Part shown: piece after piece, positions 22,411-33,774 of the stretch
Layout of the letters: every line of letters begins with the position of its first letter
Position numbering within the stretch: position 1 is the first letter of the stretch
Assembly (NCBI GenBank): GCA_022495005.1
Contig: JAGYXB010000825.1
Coordinates: 7,359,830 to 7,423,829, forward strand
Length of the DNA: 64,000 bases
Reading direction: 5' to 3'
Source: Rhyacophila brunnea
Lineage: Eukaryota; Arthropoda; Insecta; Trichoptera; Rhyacophilidae
Made by a program: the position numbers and the translations under genes
The notes under the pieces: model-generated
The model's database searches: none
What the model was told of the DNA's origin: nothing
What the model saw: only the letters and a program-made list of their open reading frames with translations

Positions 22411-24768
22411 AGAAATGAATGTATAATAATTCTTATAATTAACGTAAATATTTCAAAAGGTTGTATGAAGTTGGTTACCAAATCTCTTTACGTACAAACT
22501 TATAATTATTATTAACGGGACCAAATATGTTTATTCTCCCGGTTTTAGAAGTAGGTATAATAAGGTTGAGCATATGACATACTTAATTCGAATACTGGCA
22601 ACATTATTTGTAAATCTTTATGAAGTATTATAAAATACTTGAATGGTGACCGAACCCCACTACCCCAACCGACCAAAATTGTGAGTTTTTTTTAAAAGAA
22701 CGTTATATGGAAATATTTTTTGCATTTATATTTTGAAACCATATATTATGAGGAATCTATTAGTGAAGATTTTAAATCGATAGGGTCATGAACAAAAAAG
22801 TTAGTTTTTTAAAGAACGTTGTATGGTGACCATGTTTGGAGTACTGGACTGTTCCTAAATGTTATTAGAAAATATTTTCATCGCATTAGTACACATGTAC
22901 AGAACTGAAAGGCCAGTATTATTCTCGGGGTGTATATCGCAGACCTACGTGACCTGGAAAGAGGACTGTTGAGCGATATGGATTATTTGGAGGTGCTACG
23001 TGGTGTCCATATGCTTTGACTGAGGAGCGGACATGGTCAAAGAAGAGTAATAATATAGCTCATAGTCCTTTCTAACGCATCAAGTTTATTTATCATACCC
23101 ACCCATTATTTTTTTCATTGACAACCTGTCATCGTATGAGTGCATACGAGCATAACCTTTGAGTCATTTATCGTAAAATAATAACATGCCGTAGGTAGTG
23201 ATATTAATTTAGTAATATTAATTAAATGCGGCAATTGCAGATAGAATTTTGAATCCCAGAAAATTAGAAGAGGCATTCGTTATTTGTCCAATTTATAAAC
23301 ACTGTATGTACTTCATAGTAGGAATAGTATGAATAATCATTTTGAAGGTTGTACATAAAAATAAATCTACGAACAATAATTTAAAATCATATTATCCCAT
23401 AAGACGTTTAAAATAGACTGCCGTAAAAAAACTGTTCTTATTTACACAGATGTTTCGCTAAAGTTAGTTGGAAGTATTGAAAATGGAATAATATTTCGCC
23501 TACAAATTTTCAATATGCCACACACCTAGCTGACGTGTTTTTTTGCCATAAATGAATCGTGTTTTTCAGTATGCTCCTCTACCCCGTTTGAATTATTCCC
23601 AGAACCTAATAAATCATGTAAATTTTCTTCCAGAAGAAACCAAAATAATAACATGGATGTTTTTTGTTTATTCATTTTTACGACAAGCAACATAAACAAG
23701 TTTATTTCTCTATTATCTATGTAATGGAATACTACACATAAATAAATATTCAATATAGTTATTTATACTTTTGTCGCGAAATGTTATGTAATTCAACAAT
23801 GGCGCAAATACACGGATTTAAAAATTAGGTCGTTATGATGATATTTTAAATAATAATTTGTGATGTACTTACATAATAATGATTTATTTTTAGAGAGTAA
23901 GTTCTAAGAAATATTTTTGAAATTTTGTACAAAGACACTAACTTATTTGAACTGTGGTAATTACGCAATCGTGGAAGACAAAACATTGAGGTTATATTAC
24001 TGCAATTATTAATCACTTGGATACTCTTTTGCACTACAAATATTTTTTCAGGATTTTTGCGAGGTGGTTTAATAGACCCTGACCGAATTTAAATCAGTAA
24101 TTCCCGATACGGGTAGACGAATTATTTTCAATACACCATTCTTGTCAAACGGCACAATTTTTCTTTGATTTTGCATCAAGTTAAGTACTTAGTTTGCGTG
24201 CCAAAGTTCTTGAAGAAACCTTGATAGTAAATGTGAGACATCCATAAAGGTATCTAGAGAAAAAAAACAGCAAAGGATTTCATTGCTAAATGAATCAAAA
24301 CACAAATTATTTGTACATTTTTAAATATATATTGAGATATGACTTATTTTTTGTAATTTAAAACAAGCGGTTACGGCTTTTATATCTTTAATATTTTAAC
24401 ATATTATGTATTTGATGTTTCATGTAACTACATCTGATAACTAACCAAAAAATTCAAAAAAATGTTACGGACAATTATTATTTTTTTTAACAATCTGCTG
24501 TTTTATTAGTTAAAAGTTTCTGGTAAGTGAGACGCGGAAGAAGAACATCCTGACTCTTGGCTTAAAAATCTTAAACTGGCTTAGTCTTTATTCGTTAGGG
24601 GATGAAACTAGAATGATAAAAGAGCAGGGTAGTTCCTAGTTTGAGGTGATAGGCGTGGTCCTTAAAACTCATTTAGTGCTAACACCGCGACTGGCGCGTT
24701 TGGAGTCGTTGGCCATTAGATATAATTTCTTTTATTTTGTTAACTGTCAATTCATGGTGGAACTGCAT
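22411..24768. other. AT-rich interval with a possible SINE fragment
   Basis: About 22925-23046 ends GAGGAGCGGACATGGTCAAAGAAGAG, like the SINE tail AGGATCGGACATGGTCGAAAAA, but the rest does not align. The minus-strand frame 23526-23753 has no recognisable domain. Nothing else is supported. Confidence 0.35.
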
Positions 24769-24837
24769 TGTATTGTTGTTTTTATTTAATAAAACGCAAT
24801 TTTTTTATAGTACTTATTCCACTTTAATTAATATATT

Positions 24838-24866
24838 AGGACCGGTTTCGTCCGCATCAGTGGGAC
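24838..24866 (-). ncRNA. Hammerhead-like motif in Penelope terminal repeat
   Basis: On the minus strand the left arm reads CACTGATGCGGACGAAACCG followed by GTCC. This resembles a degenerate hammerhead core (CUGA.G, then GAAA, then a palindromic stem III CCGG, then the GUC cleavage triplet). Terminal repeats of Penelope-like elements are known to carry hammerhead ribozymes. Stem II is almost absent here and the right arm copy (about 26046-26072, CTGAGGCGGACAAAACCGGTC) has lost the GAAA, so activity is doubtful. Confidence 0.3.
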
Positions 24867-25262
24867 ATTTTCAACTGAATACATTTTTTTAATACAATAT
24901 TTATCAAAAAAAATTCAAAGCGATAGAAATAATATAACAACAGGTACATAATAATTGTCCGTCCAATAATATCTTCCCAATAACAGACTAATTTAAAACT
25001 AATGAGGTTGGACATTAATATTTCATACTACGTCAGGGGCATTAAACAAATTATTTAAAATATTAACAAACCACAAAATATGAGTCCAAAACTTCTTTGC
25101 TTACTTTGTGACTTCTGGCTTAGTGATAGATGAAGCCAGTGTTAAAAAACGCTGGGTTAAATTATGTTTCCTAGGAAGAGTGTCTGAGAATATTTCAAGA
25201 AAAATAGATAAAAACTTTTCAATGTAACATTTTACAACACACAAAATTTAAATTCAATACTG

Positions 25263-25622
25263 GTGAATACTAAAGATAGATTAGATAAACTTAACCAAAG
25301 TGGAATTTATCTATTAAGTTGTGACTCTTGTGATGCCAAATATGGTGGACAAACGGGACGTTCTTTTAATACTAGGATCAAAGAAAATTTAGCCTGTGCC
25401 CAAAATGGTAATGAATCTTCAGCTTTTGGAAATCATTTAAGTTTAAATAATCACTCTTTTAATATCAGTAAAAATTTTAAAATCCTGCATTTGAATGAGA
25501 AATCTATAAAATTGGATAAACAGGAAATCCTAGAAATTAATAGGTATAAATTTTTGCCCAATTCTAATTTGTTAAATGATCAATTATATTTTGTGTCTTC
25601 TCCATTATTGTACCCTATTTAA
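25263..25622 (+). CDS. GIY-YIG endonuclease domain, Penelope-like element
   Basis: The 119-codon frame reads SGIYLLSCDSCDAKYGGQTGR (GIY then YGGQTGR in place of YIGQTGR), then SFNTRIKE. It continues with AFGNHLSLNNHSFNI, a close match to the C-terminal endonuclease of Penelope-like retroelements: GIY motif, CxxC between GIY and YIG, the RxxxH/E helix and the NH motif. The Penelope enzyme nicks target DNA for reverse transcription. H of the usual RIKEH is replaced by N, and the upstream reverse transcriptase is absent, so this is a relic. No true initiator is expected because the domain is normally fused to the reverse transcriptase. Confidence 0.8.
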   Translation: MNTKDRLDKLNQSGIYLLSCDSCDAKYGGQTGRSFNTRIKENLACAQNGNESSAFGNHLSLNNHSFNISKNFKILHLNEKSIKLDKQEILEINRYKFLPNSNLLNDQLYFVSSPLLYPI

Positions 25623-26136
25623 TATTTGGGATTGTCATAACATAACTTTTTTTTTTTTTTTTTTAAATTTTGACTCATATTTTGGTTGTATTTGTTTTTT
25701 ATTCGATCTCACTTCAATTGATAATATTGTTTTATTTTATTTTTAAAAAAAAAATTATTGTAAATTTTGACTAATCATAATTATTTGTTGATATTAATGT
25801 TATTGTAAGTGTAGATTGTTTCATATTTTGTGGTTTGTTAATATTTTAAATAATTTGTTTAATGCCCCTGACGTAGTATGGAATATTAATGTCCAACCTC
25901 ATTAGTTTTAAATTAGTCTGTTATTGGGAAGATATTATTGGACGGATAATTATTATGTACCTATTGTTATATTATTTCTATGGCTTTGAATTTTGTTTGA
26001 TAAATATTGTTTTAAAAAAATGTATTCAGTTGAAAATGTCTCACTGAGGCGGACAAAACCGGTCCTAATATATTAATTAAAGTGGAATAAGTACTATAAA
26101 AAAAATTGCGTTTTATTAAATAAAAACAACAATACA

Positions 26137-26902
26137 TTAGATATAATTAACGTGTTATTTAAATGAGGTAATTAAAGGGTAATTAAAAGGTAAGCAGTGA
26201 TTATTTTAAACGATGATGCATGCAGTTCGATTGGCGTTTGCTGATAATAGTTTTATTTGCGTGTGAGTTGTTGACTCTCACAACTTTATGACTATATAAA
26301 GCAGATAAAGATGGCCAAGCCGACATTCGATATATTTTAAGGAATTGTTGAAGAATTTTAAACATAATAAAATGATGTATGTAAGTGGTTGGGCCAAATA
26401 TGCTAGCCCTAATTCCCTTCTTCCCACCTACTTCCAAATCCCTTATTTATTATTGTCACAAGATCAGACGACGAGCAATTACGGGTCATCAGGCGACATC
26501 CAGAAAGCGGACGTGGGCAAGTTTGTTATAACTTTTCCGTCGCTAGCTACAGCTTTACTCATACAAAACGTATTTGATTGACCTTCGTTGCACTAAATCT
26601 GTTACGGTTTGAGTGAACGTCGCGTCTATAACATCATCCATCCGGAACTTGTGATCATCATTCATCAACTTCATAATAATCATCCATTAAAAGTGTACCG
26701 TCCGTCTACCAGTGCGCGAGTGCCCTCTCAACATAAAAGTCAGTGTCTGGCATCCTGTGCAACTCTTCCTCTAGATTCTTAATCCACTAATCCAGTATCA
26801 CCTTCAAATTACAGTCCACTGCTAAATGCGCCGGTAATTTGATTTTATGAAGTGTAAAATAATACACTGACACCACAAAACAGATTGAGTTCCCTGACTG
26901 AC
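26137..26902. other. Interval of less AT-rich DNA, no gene recognised
   Basis: Positions 26450-26850 are visibly less AT-rich than the surroundings. The frames here (26345-26581 plus, 26201-26437 minus) show no known domain, and no convincing splice structure was found. Confidence 0.35.
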
Positions 26903-27143
26903 ACCCACGGTGGCCGCGTGGCTTTAGCGTTGGACTATCACGCCGTGGGTCTCAGGTTCAAATCTTGGGTCTGGCGAGTACACATATTGTTTTCCATTTT
27001 GTATGTGAGTCAAAGTATGGACCTAATAGGTTGAGCAAGCGGCTGACATCCATTTCTCGTAAACAACAAAATCTGTTAATACAAACCTCTACTCTGTGGA
27101 GGCCCATATGATCCTATTAGGATCGGACATGGTCGAAAAAAAA
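26903..27143 (+). mobile_element. tRNA-derived SINE, full-length copy
   Basis: The head has the A-box-like TGGCCGCGTGGCTTTAGCG and the B box AGGTTCAAATCTTGGG of a tRNA-derived promoter. The body has TATGGACCTAATAGGTTGAGC, GCTGACATCCATTTCTCG and CTGTGGAGGCCCATATGATC. It ends in AGGATCGGACATGGTCGAAAAAAAA. Same family at 41934-42174 (full), 31141-31332, 32000-32086, and minus-strand copies at 16350-17236, 29053-29147, 37651-37819 and 60456-60645. Confidence 0.85.
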
Positions 27144-28015
27144 TGTTTTATACAGAGTTTATTGACAAACAAATAAGTACCGTGTAACCTAGACATAAAC
27201 AATATTATTATACAATATGTAAGTTCAATGAAAAGTTTACTTGTATAATAGTAAATTGGTGGGACAACATGAGGAAAACTCGCTTTTCTTGGAACAATGT
27301 CAATTTGGTTTATACGTAAAGTGTACCATAAAATATGCATGAAATATTTTTTGTGAAATTCGGAAAGACCTTTGAATTATTCGATAATCACAATTGAATA
27401 TAAAATATGCCTACTTATATTTTTTTCTTTTTTTTATGCTTCTAATGTATTTTTTATTACTTATTTAAGCGAGTTTGTTTTGTATTATAACTTGAGATAT
27501 TGCAAAAAGTTTATACAGTGTATTTTCATAATAAACGAAAAATAAGTCACAATTTAATATTCAATATAATATTGGCCGGTTCATGAAAAATTAAGCACAA
27601 ACGAAAAAGTTATTGATATTTTCAACGATTTTAAGCAATTGATTTGTTTAATTTACTATTGCTGTAGTAATAGTAACAATAAGGAATGCATATATTATAG
27701 AAAAAAACACAGGCGTAACTAATTCAATTGGCTGTAAACACAAATTATTTTAAATTATAAGCCGGTTCTTCGAAATTTCGTCCGCCTGCAATGTGTCGAA
27801 TACATCGATGTTACGTCATCGTTATTCACAAAACACACGTTGCCAAATGGAGCTCCGCAGTTTGGTCGAATGCGACTTTTTAGTTTGAAAAAAAATCTAC
27901 TGTTGCAATCAAAGTTTCAAAATTCCAATTTTTTTTTTACGTATCGTGAACATTGCAAATTACAAATTTAAGACGTTCACGACATGACGTTTAAAAACAA
28001 AAAAACAGTGTAAAG
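27144..28015. other. AT-rich interval, nothing recognised
   Basis: No gene or repeat identified. Confidence 0.45.
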
Positions 28016-28213
28016 TAGAAATAAATATATGCACTATCACAAAAACAGTATGTAAAGTAAAGTAAAATTATAAAAAAAAAATAAATATAAAAATATAAAT
28101 TATAAAGCATGGAAGCATACCGAATGAGCTAAGTGGACCCTATTTTAGGAATTTATAAAACAACGTCCACCTATACTCATTCTCACGTAGATGGAATATA
28201 TCAACATCCAAAG
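28016..28213. repeat. Dispersed repeat, inverted partner at 39908-40090
   Basis: Shared landmarks in reverse orientation are CATGGAAGCATACCGAATGA, GCTAAGTGG.CCCTA, ATTTATAAAACAACG and CACCTATACTCATTCTCACG. The partner is followed by the LINE-type 3' sequence TCATGTTGTGAACGTCC, so this is probably part of a LINE 3' UTR. Confidence 0.8.
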
Positions 28214-29052
28214 CGATTTGGTTGATTAGAGTTATTGGTTACGTGCGACTGTCGCTAGGTAGAAGTACGCGGTCTTCATACGCAACACCGGATCGACATT
28301 CTTGGAAGGTTTGATTTATGGTTGTACGGCAGGCGAGGCGAGTTTTGATGTGAGAGTCGGCTAAAGCATACACAGTCCGTAAAATAAACGTTATTTGTAG
28401 TGAAATAAAATGATCATACACAATAATCAATAATGTTTTAAAATATTTGCATTTGGAGCCGTGGGTTTCAAATCTCACGACTGGAAAAATTACATATTAT
28501 ATTTTTAAATCAAAGTTGTTGTAATAATATGTTGACAAAACAGTTGTCAACTATTTCCCGTATTACAAAATCTGCTAAGAAATTTCATATTGAGATGGCG
28601 AAGATTCTTGACAGATTATAGAGACAAAGAAAAAAAAATGTTATGGTGAACGTGGATACCGACAAACATATTCAAAGACCTATTGAAAACAATATATTAT
28701 TGGATCGTTTAAAGAAATCGAAGTTGATACTTTCGTAGTAACGCTAAGCTTTTCAAGTAATTTAACCCTACACTAGTTGATCTGATGACGCGAAGACTCA
28801 GATCGGCCGGTCAAGTTATTAGGTGAATGGAGCTTTCATTTAGTAAAGCTTCGGCACTTGAGTTGTACCCAAAGAAAATTTTCTGATAACGTCATGAGGG
28901 AGTCAAAAAGTTTGAGTAGGTATTAGTAGTGGGATAAAAATACCAATGGACGTTTGGGTTGTGCAGTTGGACTGTATCGCCAGAGTAAATTAAAATTTAT
29001 TTTATATATTTTCTTTAATCGGCTCTATACACCGATGTGGACCTTGGCTACC
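28214..29052. other. AT-rich interval, nothing firmly recognised
   Basis: A B-box-like GGGTTTCAAATCTCACGACTGG at about 28463 may be a SINE-head relic. The minus-strand frame 28239-28478 has no known domain. Confidence 0.4.
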
Positions 29053-29147
29053 CCACGAAGAGGTTTCATAACAGATTTGTTGTTTTACGAGAAACAATAT
29101 GTTTGCCACTTGCTCAACCTATTAGATCCATGCTCACATAACAAGTG
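29053..29147 (-). mobile_element. SINE fragment
   Basis: ACAGATTTGTTGTTTTACGAGAAA and TTGCCACTTGCTCAACCTATTAGATCCATG match the body of the SINE family in reverse orientation. Both ends are missing. Confidence 0.7.
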
Positions 29148-30398
29148 ATTTATTTTGAACAATATTATTAATTATATTATATTCAAGATGTTAATGGCAT
29201 GATTGGAAAATCAAAGCAAATAAGCAACATAGTTAGAAAAGTGGGTGATATTTTAGGATTTTTAAAAACAAGGTTTACTTAAACTCGACTTCACACATTT
29301 GGAATATATCAATTATGCAACTTGGAAGAACATATAACTGATAATCCCGATTTATAAGATATTCATTGGGGATACATAGGTCTATACTTCTAAAACTCGA
29401 TAAAGTTCTCATTTATAAGCCAGAAAATGTAAATAATTTAACATATATCGGCAGAGAATAAAACAAACTATTTATTGTGATAATAAAAACGTATAGTCAG
29501 TACAACTAGACGTATTTCATCCGCAAATGATGTAAAACTAATTACATTTATTTTGTTAGTCGAACTTGGTTATTACGAGGAAGATGAGACCGACTGAATT
29601 TGCTCGTTATAAGCGTTACTCGTTATATATAGGTATAGGTTATATATAGGCATCACATAACAGAAAAAGTTGCAATTCAAACAAAAATACACAATTAGAA
29701 TTTTTCCCCGAAAAAGGCATGGCCTTCATAAACTAGAACAAAAATTATTTATTGTAATGAACGCTGGTAGGTACCTGCCGACTTCATAAACGTTGGATTT
29801 TTTACATGAAATTTCAACCATATGCGTCGATACTTTTCCAATCTTGTCGGCGAAAACACCAATAAGGTAGGTTACTTAGACATTTAACTAGTGTCATAAA
29901 CGTAATCCGACCCCGGCGGCATCCTGTCCGGTCGGATTTTATTGCTTAGGGCCAAAATGTTTTTAAACGATCGACAATTAACAGTTTTAAGAAAATTTTT
30001 GTAGATATTTTTGTTCGGTATACCCGATAAGTAGCTCCTTATAAAAGTGAATAAATGTAGGGAGAAAATCATAAACTAAAGTATCAACGAATGTTTCCTC
30101 ATTACACCCGAGATCGACTTCGACTGTATTATAAGTTTGCAGTTCAAAATATAGGATATTATTATTTACTCTTATAAAAAGTCAATATAAAAAGAAAAGG
30201 CCCGTATTTTAATATAACCTGTGGCTATGGATAATTAAAAAAATGATAATAATTGTGGATAATAACTTAAAAAGTAGATTTTGTTATAAACAGCTAAAAT
30301 AAGTAACAGTGATTTTTAATAAGTTTATGAATATATCCATGCGTGTAATTGTCCATATATTCGGGACGCGATACAATAACATTTTTATTTTTATTATT
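29148..30398. other. AT-rich interval, nothing recognised
   Basis: No gene or repeat identified. Short frames lack known domains. Confidence 0.45.
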
Positions 30399-30840
30399 AC
30401 AACATTTTTCTTAGCTCGTATTCTTATTTGTCCGGTGGTTGTTTGTCCGGTACAAATCTTGCAATCGATTTTTAACTAACTTCCCGACTAGCTAGACATT
30501 TGAAACTTTTAGAATATATCAGAACACGATGCCAATTCATTTTTTTAATACTTTTAGCCATCTTTAAGTAGAATTGAATTCATTTTCAGTTAATTCTGTT
30601 TTGTATGAAAAGTTATTTCGACACCATTATTGGTTGCTAGGGGTCTGGGGTCCTAGCAACTAAATTATTAATATATACGTGCGTTACTATGGAAATCAAT
30701 ATGACATGTCAAAATGACGTTTCAGTATTATTTCTATTAAGTCCAAATTTTTTTGATCGTTTAAGTTCAAGTCAAGTTTGTATGATTCAACAGAAAATTT
30801 AAAAACGTTGTATATAAAAAGTTCTTTTTATCTTGTAATT
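30399..30840. repeat. Dispersed repeat, copy 2 (inverted partner at 2141-2581)
   Basis: Reverse complement of 2141-2581 over its whole length. The copy differs by point changes and a short GGGTCTGGGGTCCTAG duplication near 30640 where the partner has one TAAGACCCTAG. Confidence 0.75.
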
Positions 30841-31140
30841 ATTTAACTTTATTTTGGAGTTTGTATGGTTGACATTTACCTTGAGAAATTATGTTAGATA
30901 CGGGAAGAATTCTTATCTCATTTTACATTACTCGAAATGACGGTAATATTTTTTTACATTTAGGCATATTTTGATATCTCATAAAATTATATGTGCGTTG
31001 CAACATTTTTCTGAGGTCACTGACTATATTTCAGTTACTTAATTTTTAATAATAACAAGACACGTGTCTATTTGAAAGAAAATACTAAGAAACGGTTCGG
31101 TACTGACTTTGTAATTTAAATTACATGTGATATATTATAT

Positions 31141-31332
31141 ATCTCAGGTTCGAATCCTGCGTCTGGCAAATAGACATATTGTTTTTCAATTTGTGTGAGT
31201 CAGGGTATGGACCTAATAGGTTGAGCTAGTCGCTGACATCCATTTATCGTAAAAACAAAATCGGTTAATACAAACCTTTACCCTGTGGAGGCCCATGTGA
31301 TCCTATTAAGATCGGACATGGTCGAAAAAAAA
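31141..31332 (+). mobile_element. SINE, 5'-truncated
   Basis: The copy begins at the B box (CAGGTTCGAATCCTGCGTCTGG) and runs to the normal tail GATCGGACATGGTCGAAAAAAAA. The A box and the start are missing. Confidence 0.8.
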
Positions 31333-33068
31333 ATATATTACTAATATTATTGCATTAGGGTTCATATGTATTATATAAGTATGAAGTTCTTACACATTAT
31401 ATAATAATTGATATTTTATGCAATGGACGATTGACAAAGTATCTGCTTAGAAAAGCATAGGTGAAAAATATCCACTTTTTATAAAAATATTAAAAAACCT
31501 TTATTTACATAAAATTGCCAATGAAAAAAATAAAGTTAAATACTTATACGGCTTATACGCCGTGTTAGTTACAAAATTAATTTATTTAAACAATTAATAT
31601 GTAAACAGTTTTTTGGCTTTTGCCAAAAATTTGTTGAAGTGGAATAAGTTCACTTTGAAAATACATGCCTCATATATACCATCTCAATTGAAAAGTGGAC
31701 ACGTTAGTAGTATACTTGTAGGTCAGGATCGCATTCAATATAATAATATTATGTAGATTGTATTATACAAAGTGAGTGACAACGTGTCACGTTTGCGAAA
31801 TATGACAGCTTTGTAAAGGTTTTAGAATATGTACCATAATTAAAATGTAGGTCGACTCCATTCTAACCCACATTCATCTATTTATTAAATAATATAATAT
31901 TATGTATGGCCTGTTCAAGTCCACTAGAAACTCAATAATTTAAATTACGTTTGTTTTGTATTTTTATATATTATTTGTTTACTTACTAACCGGGTCGATG
32001 GGGGCTAATATCCATTTCTCGTAAAAAAATCTGTTGATACAGGGGTGGAGTTCTATAATAATTATGATCTTAGGATCGAAAATATTTGTTTTTGTGTTAC
32101 TAAATATTGTTTTGAAGTGCTGATTTTTCGATTTTTTAATTAGAGAAAATCTAGTTGGCGTTTCTGTCATCTGGCATATTTTATAACCTATCTGGCATAT
32201 TTTTATGAATGCTAGTTGGCAACATTGACCTTGAAGGAGTATTTTGATATAAGACTACTGTATTTTGTTATATTTGATTCAAATAATAGCATTTAAGGAG
32301 TCAGGTATCTTTCAAAACTACTCAGTTTTAATTTGTTAATGTTTTTCGACCTACGGTTGTCCTTTAGATATAGTAAAATTATATTACTCGTAAAGAAAGT
32401 GGAAAAAATGGTTTTTAGCTTATATTCATTCAAAATGATATAAAAGCTTTACGCCGGAGCTTTTTGAGCGAAAAGATGCCTTCAAAGAAGTTTCAAATTG
32501 TTTTACCAAAGTGAATCAGTTTATCTCAGAATAAGGCTGTGTAAACTAAACCTGATTGAGATTTATGTCAAAACAACTGATTACATATTATTAAAGAAGT
32601 TTCATACGTTTTTAATTAAATTATAAATTCAACTCTGAATGAATTACTGTTTATACCATAAATATAAATAAATTTGTAGTAGTCATACAGATACTATAAT
32701 ATTTGGACGAAATGAACAATACATTATAATAAAATTTAGATAACTTGGTTAGTCTGATAACCGAATCGATTGATTATCGATTGTAAACATCTAACTCAAC
32801 CTAATATTAACATCTAACTCAACATAGTATTGTAGAAAAACCATAAAAAATATCCCATACGCAGCGAAGCCTACGCGAGCATTAGGTATCTACGAGAGTG
32901 AATAATGTAAAAAAGTAAATTACGATGTCCAATTCTAACATATGGGCCTCCACAATGTGAAGGCTATATTATTGGGTCGTTGAAAAACCAATATGTTTCT
33001 ACTTAGTCTCTGACTTATAAAATGCCATCAAATGAATAGATACCTACATAATAAAAAAATAAACCTAC
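31333..33068. other. AT-rich interval with SINE fragments; expected allatostatin intron
   Basis: Positions 32000-32086 match the SINE body (TATCCATTTCTCGTAAAAAAATCTG, then a diverged tail). Positions 32938-32970 show a scrap of its reversed 3' end. On the minus strand this interval should be the intron following the allatostatin exon. I saw no further FGLGKR-coding sequence. Confidence 0.45.
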
Positions 33069-33574
33069 CATAAATTTCGTCATCATTCTCTTTCTCGTTA
33101 AGATTATCCACATCTTCTTGATCCAAGTCATTCTTCCACTGACCCTGGTCCTCTCCATCACCGTAGTCCTGCCCAGCTTCCTCAGAATCTTCATTAGTAT
33201 CTCTCTTCCCGAGTCCAAATTCGTAACCTCTGCTCCTTTTACCAAGTCCAAAATTATAAACTGGAAGTCGTTTGTATTCGGACACATAAGTGTATGCTCT
33301 CTTCTTTCCTAGTCCAAAATTATACGCTGGTGATCTCTTTGATACGTGTCGTAAGCTATCGTCTCCGTCATCCGAATTCTGGGACGTTCCTTCTGATACT
33401 TCCAAGTCTTGGTGGACGTCCAGCGAGTGGTGGTGAGAGTCAGGAGTCGATTCTGATGGATGAGGGCTTGATCCTCTGTTGGTAAGATCTTCGTGGATGG
33501 ACTTGGATGCAGAGCATAGCGCCTGATTTGTCACTGATGATATCGCAAGCACGAGGAGGATTAAAGGTGACATT
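33069..33574 (-). CDS. AstA: Allatostatin A (FGLamide) precursor, N-terminal coding exon
   Basis: This neuropeptide precursor exon starts at ATG 33573 and codes 168 residues plus one base. Residues 1 to about 20 form a signal peptide (MSPLILLVLAISSV...). An acidic, His/Ser-rich spacer follows, and KR at 79-80 releases the peptides. These are SPAYNFGL-GKKR (81-92), AYTYVSEYKR joined to LPVYNFGL-GKR (93-113) and SRGYEFGL-GKR (114-124), then an Asp/Glu-rich spacer. Gly before the dibasic site predicts C-terminal amides, which act on the galanin-type AstA receptor in insect brain and gut. The minus strand has an acceptor (TTTTTGTTCTTTCCAG) directly before AATG, so a 5' UTR exon exists. A donor (TATG|GTAGGT) ends the exon in phase 1. 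The arrangement with the YSEY/YVSEYKR extension is typical of Lepidoptera. Further FGLamides expected in the family are not in this exon. Confidence 0.95.
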
Positions 33575-33750
33575 CTGGAAAGAACAAAAAATTAAGGTTT
33601 TACTTAAGTTATTCAGATTTGATACGTCTTCCAATTACAGTACAGTATGTAATTCGTATTTAAAAAAGCGATTTAAAAATTTTGTTAGTTATATCAAAAG
33701 TAATTGAGAAATCTCAAAAAAAATATAATAGAGTACAATGTATAATGGTG

Positions 33751-33774
33751 TTAGGTTAGGTTAGGTTAGGTTAG
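33751..33774 (+). repeat. Interstitial (TTAGG)n tract
   Basis: Four perfect TTAGG units plus TTAG, the insect telomere repeat, lying about 180 bp upstream of the allatostatin exon on its template side. It is too short to imply a telomere and is a common interstitial motif. Confidence 0.85.

Larger units (their letters stand above)
24769..26136 (+). mobile_element. Penelope-like element fragment with inverted terminal repeats
   Basis: Arms of about 315 bp (24769-25083 and 25821-26136) are reverse complements at high identity. Landmarks are AATAAAACGCAATTTTTTTATAG, GTACTTATTCCACTTTAATT, GGACCGG and CGTCAGGGGCATTAAACAAATT. They enclose a GIY-YIG endonuclease ORF of Penelope type. Penelope-like retroelements are known for long terminal repeats in direct or inverted orientation and a reverse transcriptase fused to GIY-YIG. 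The reverse-transcriptase part is missing here. Just upstream of the ORF, frame-broken codons (VSENISRKIDKNFS) match the linker that precedes the endonuclease. Confidence 0.8.
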
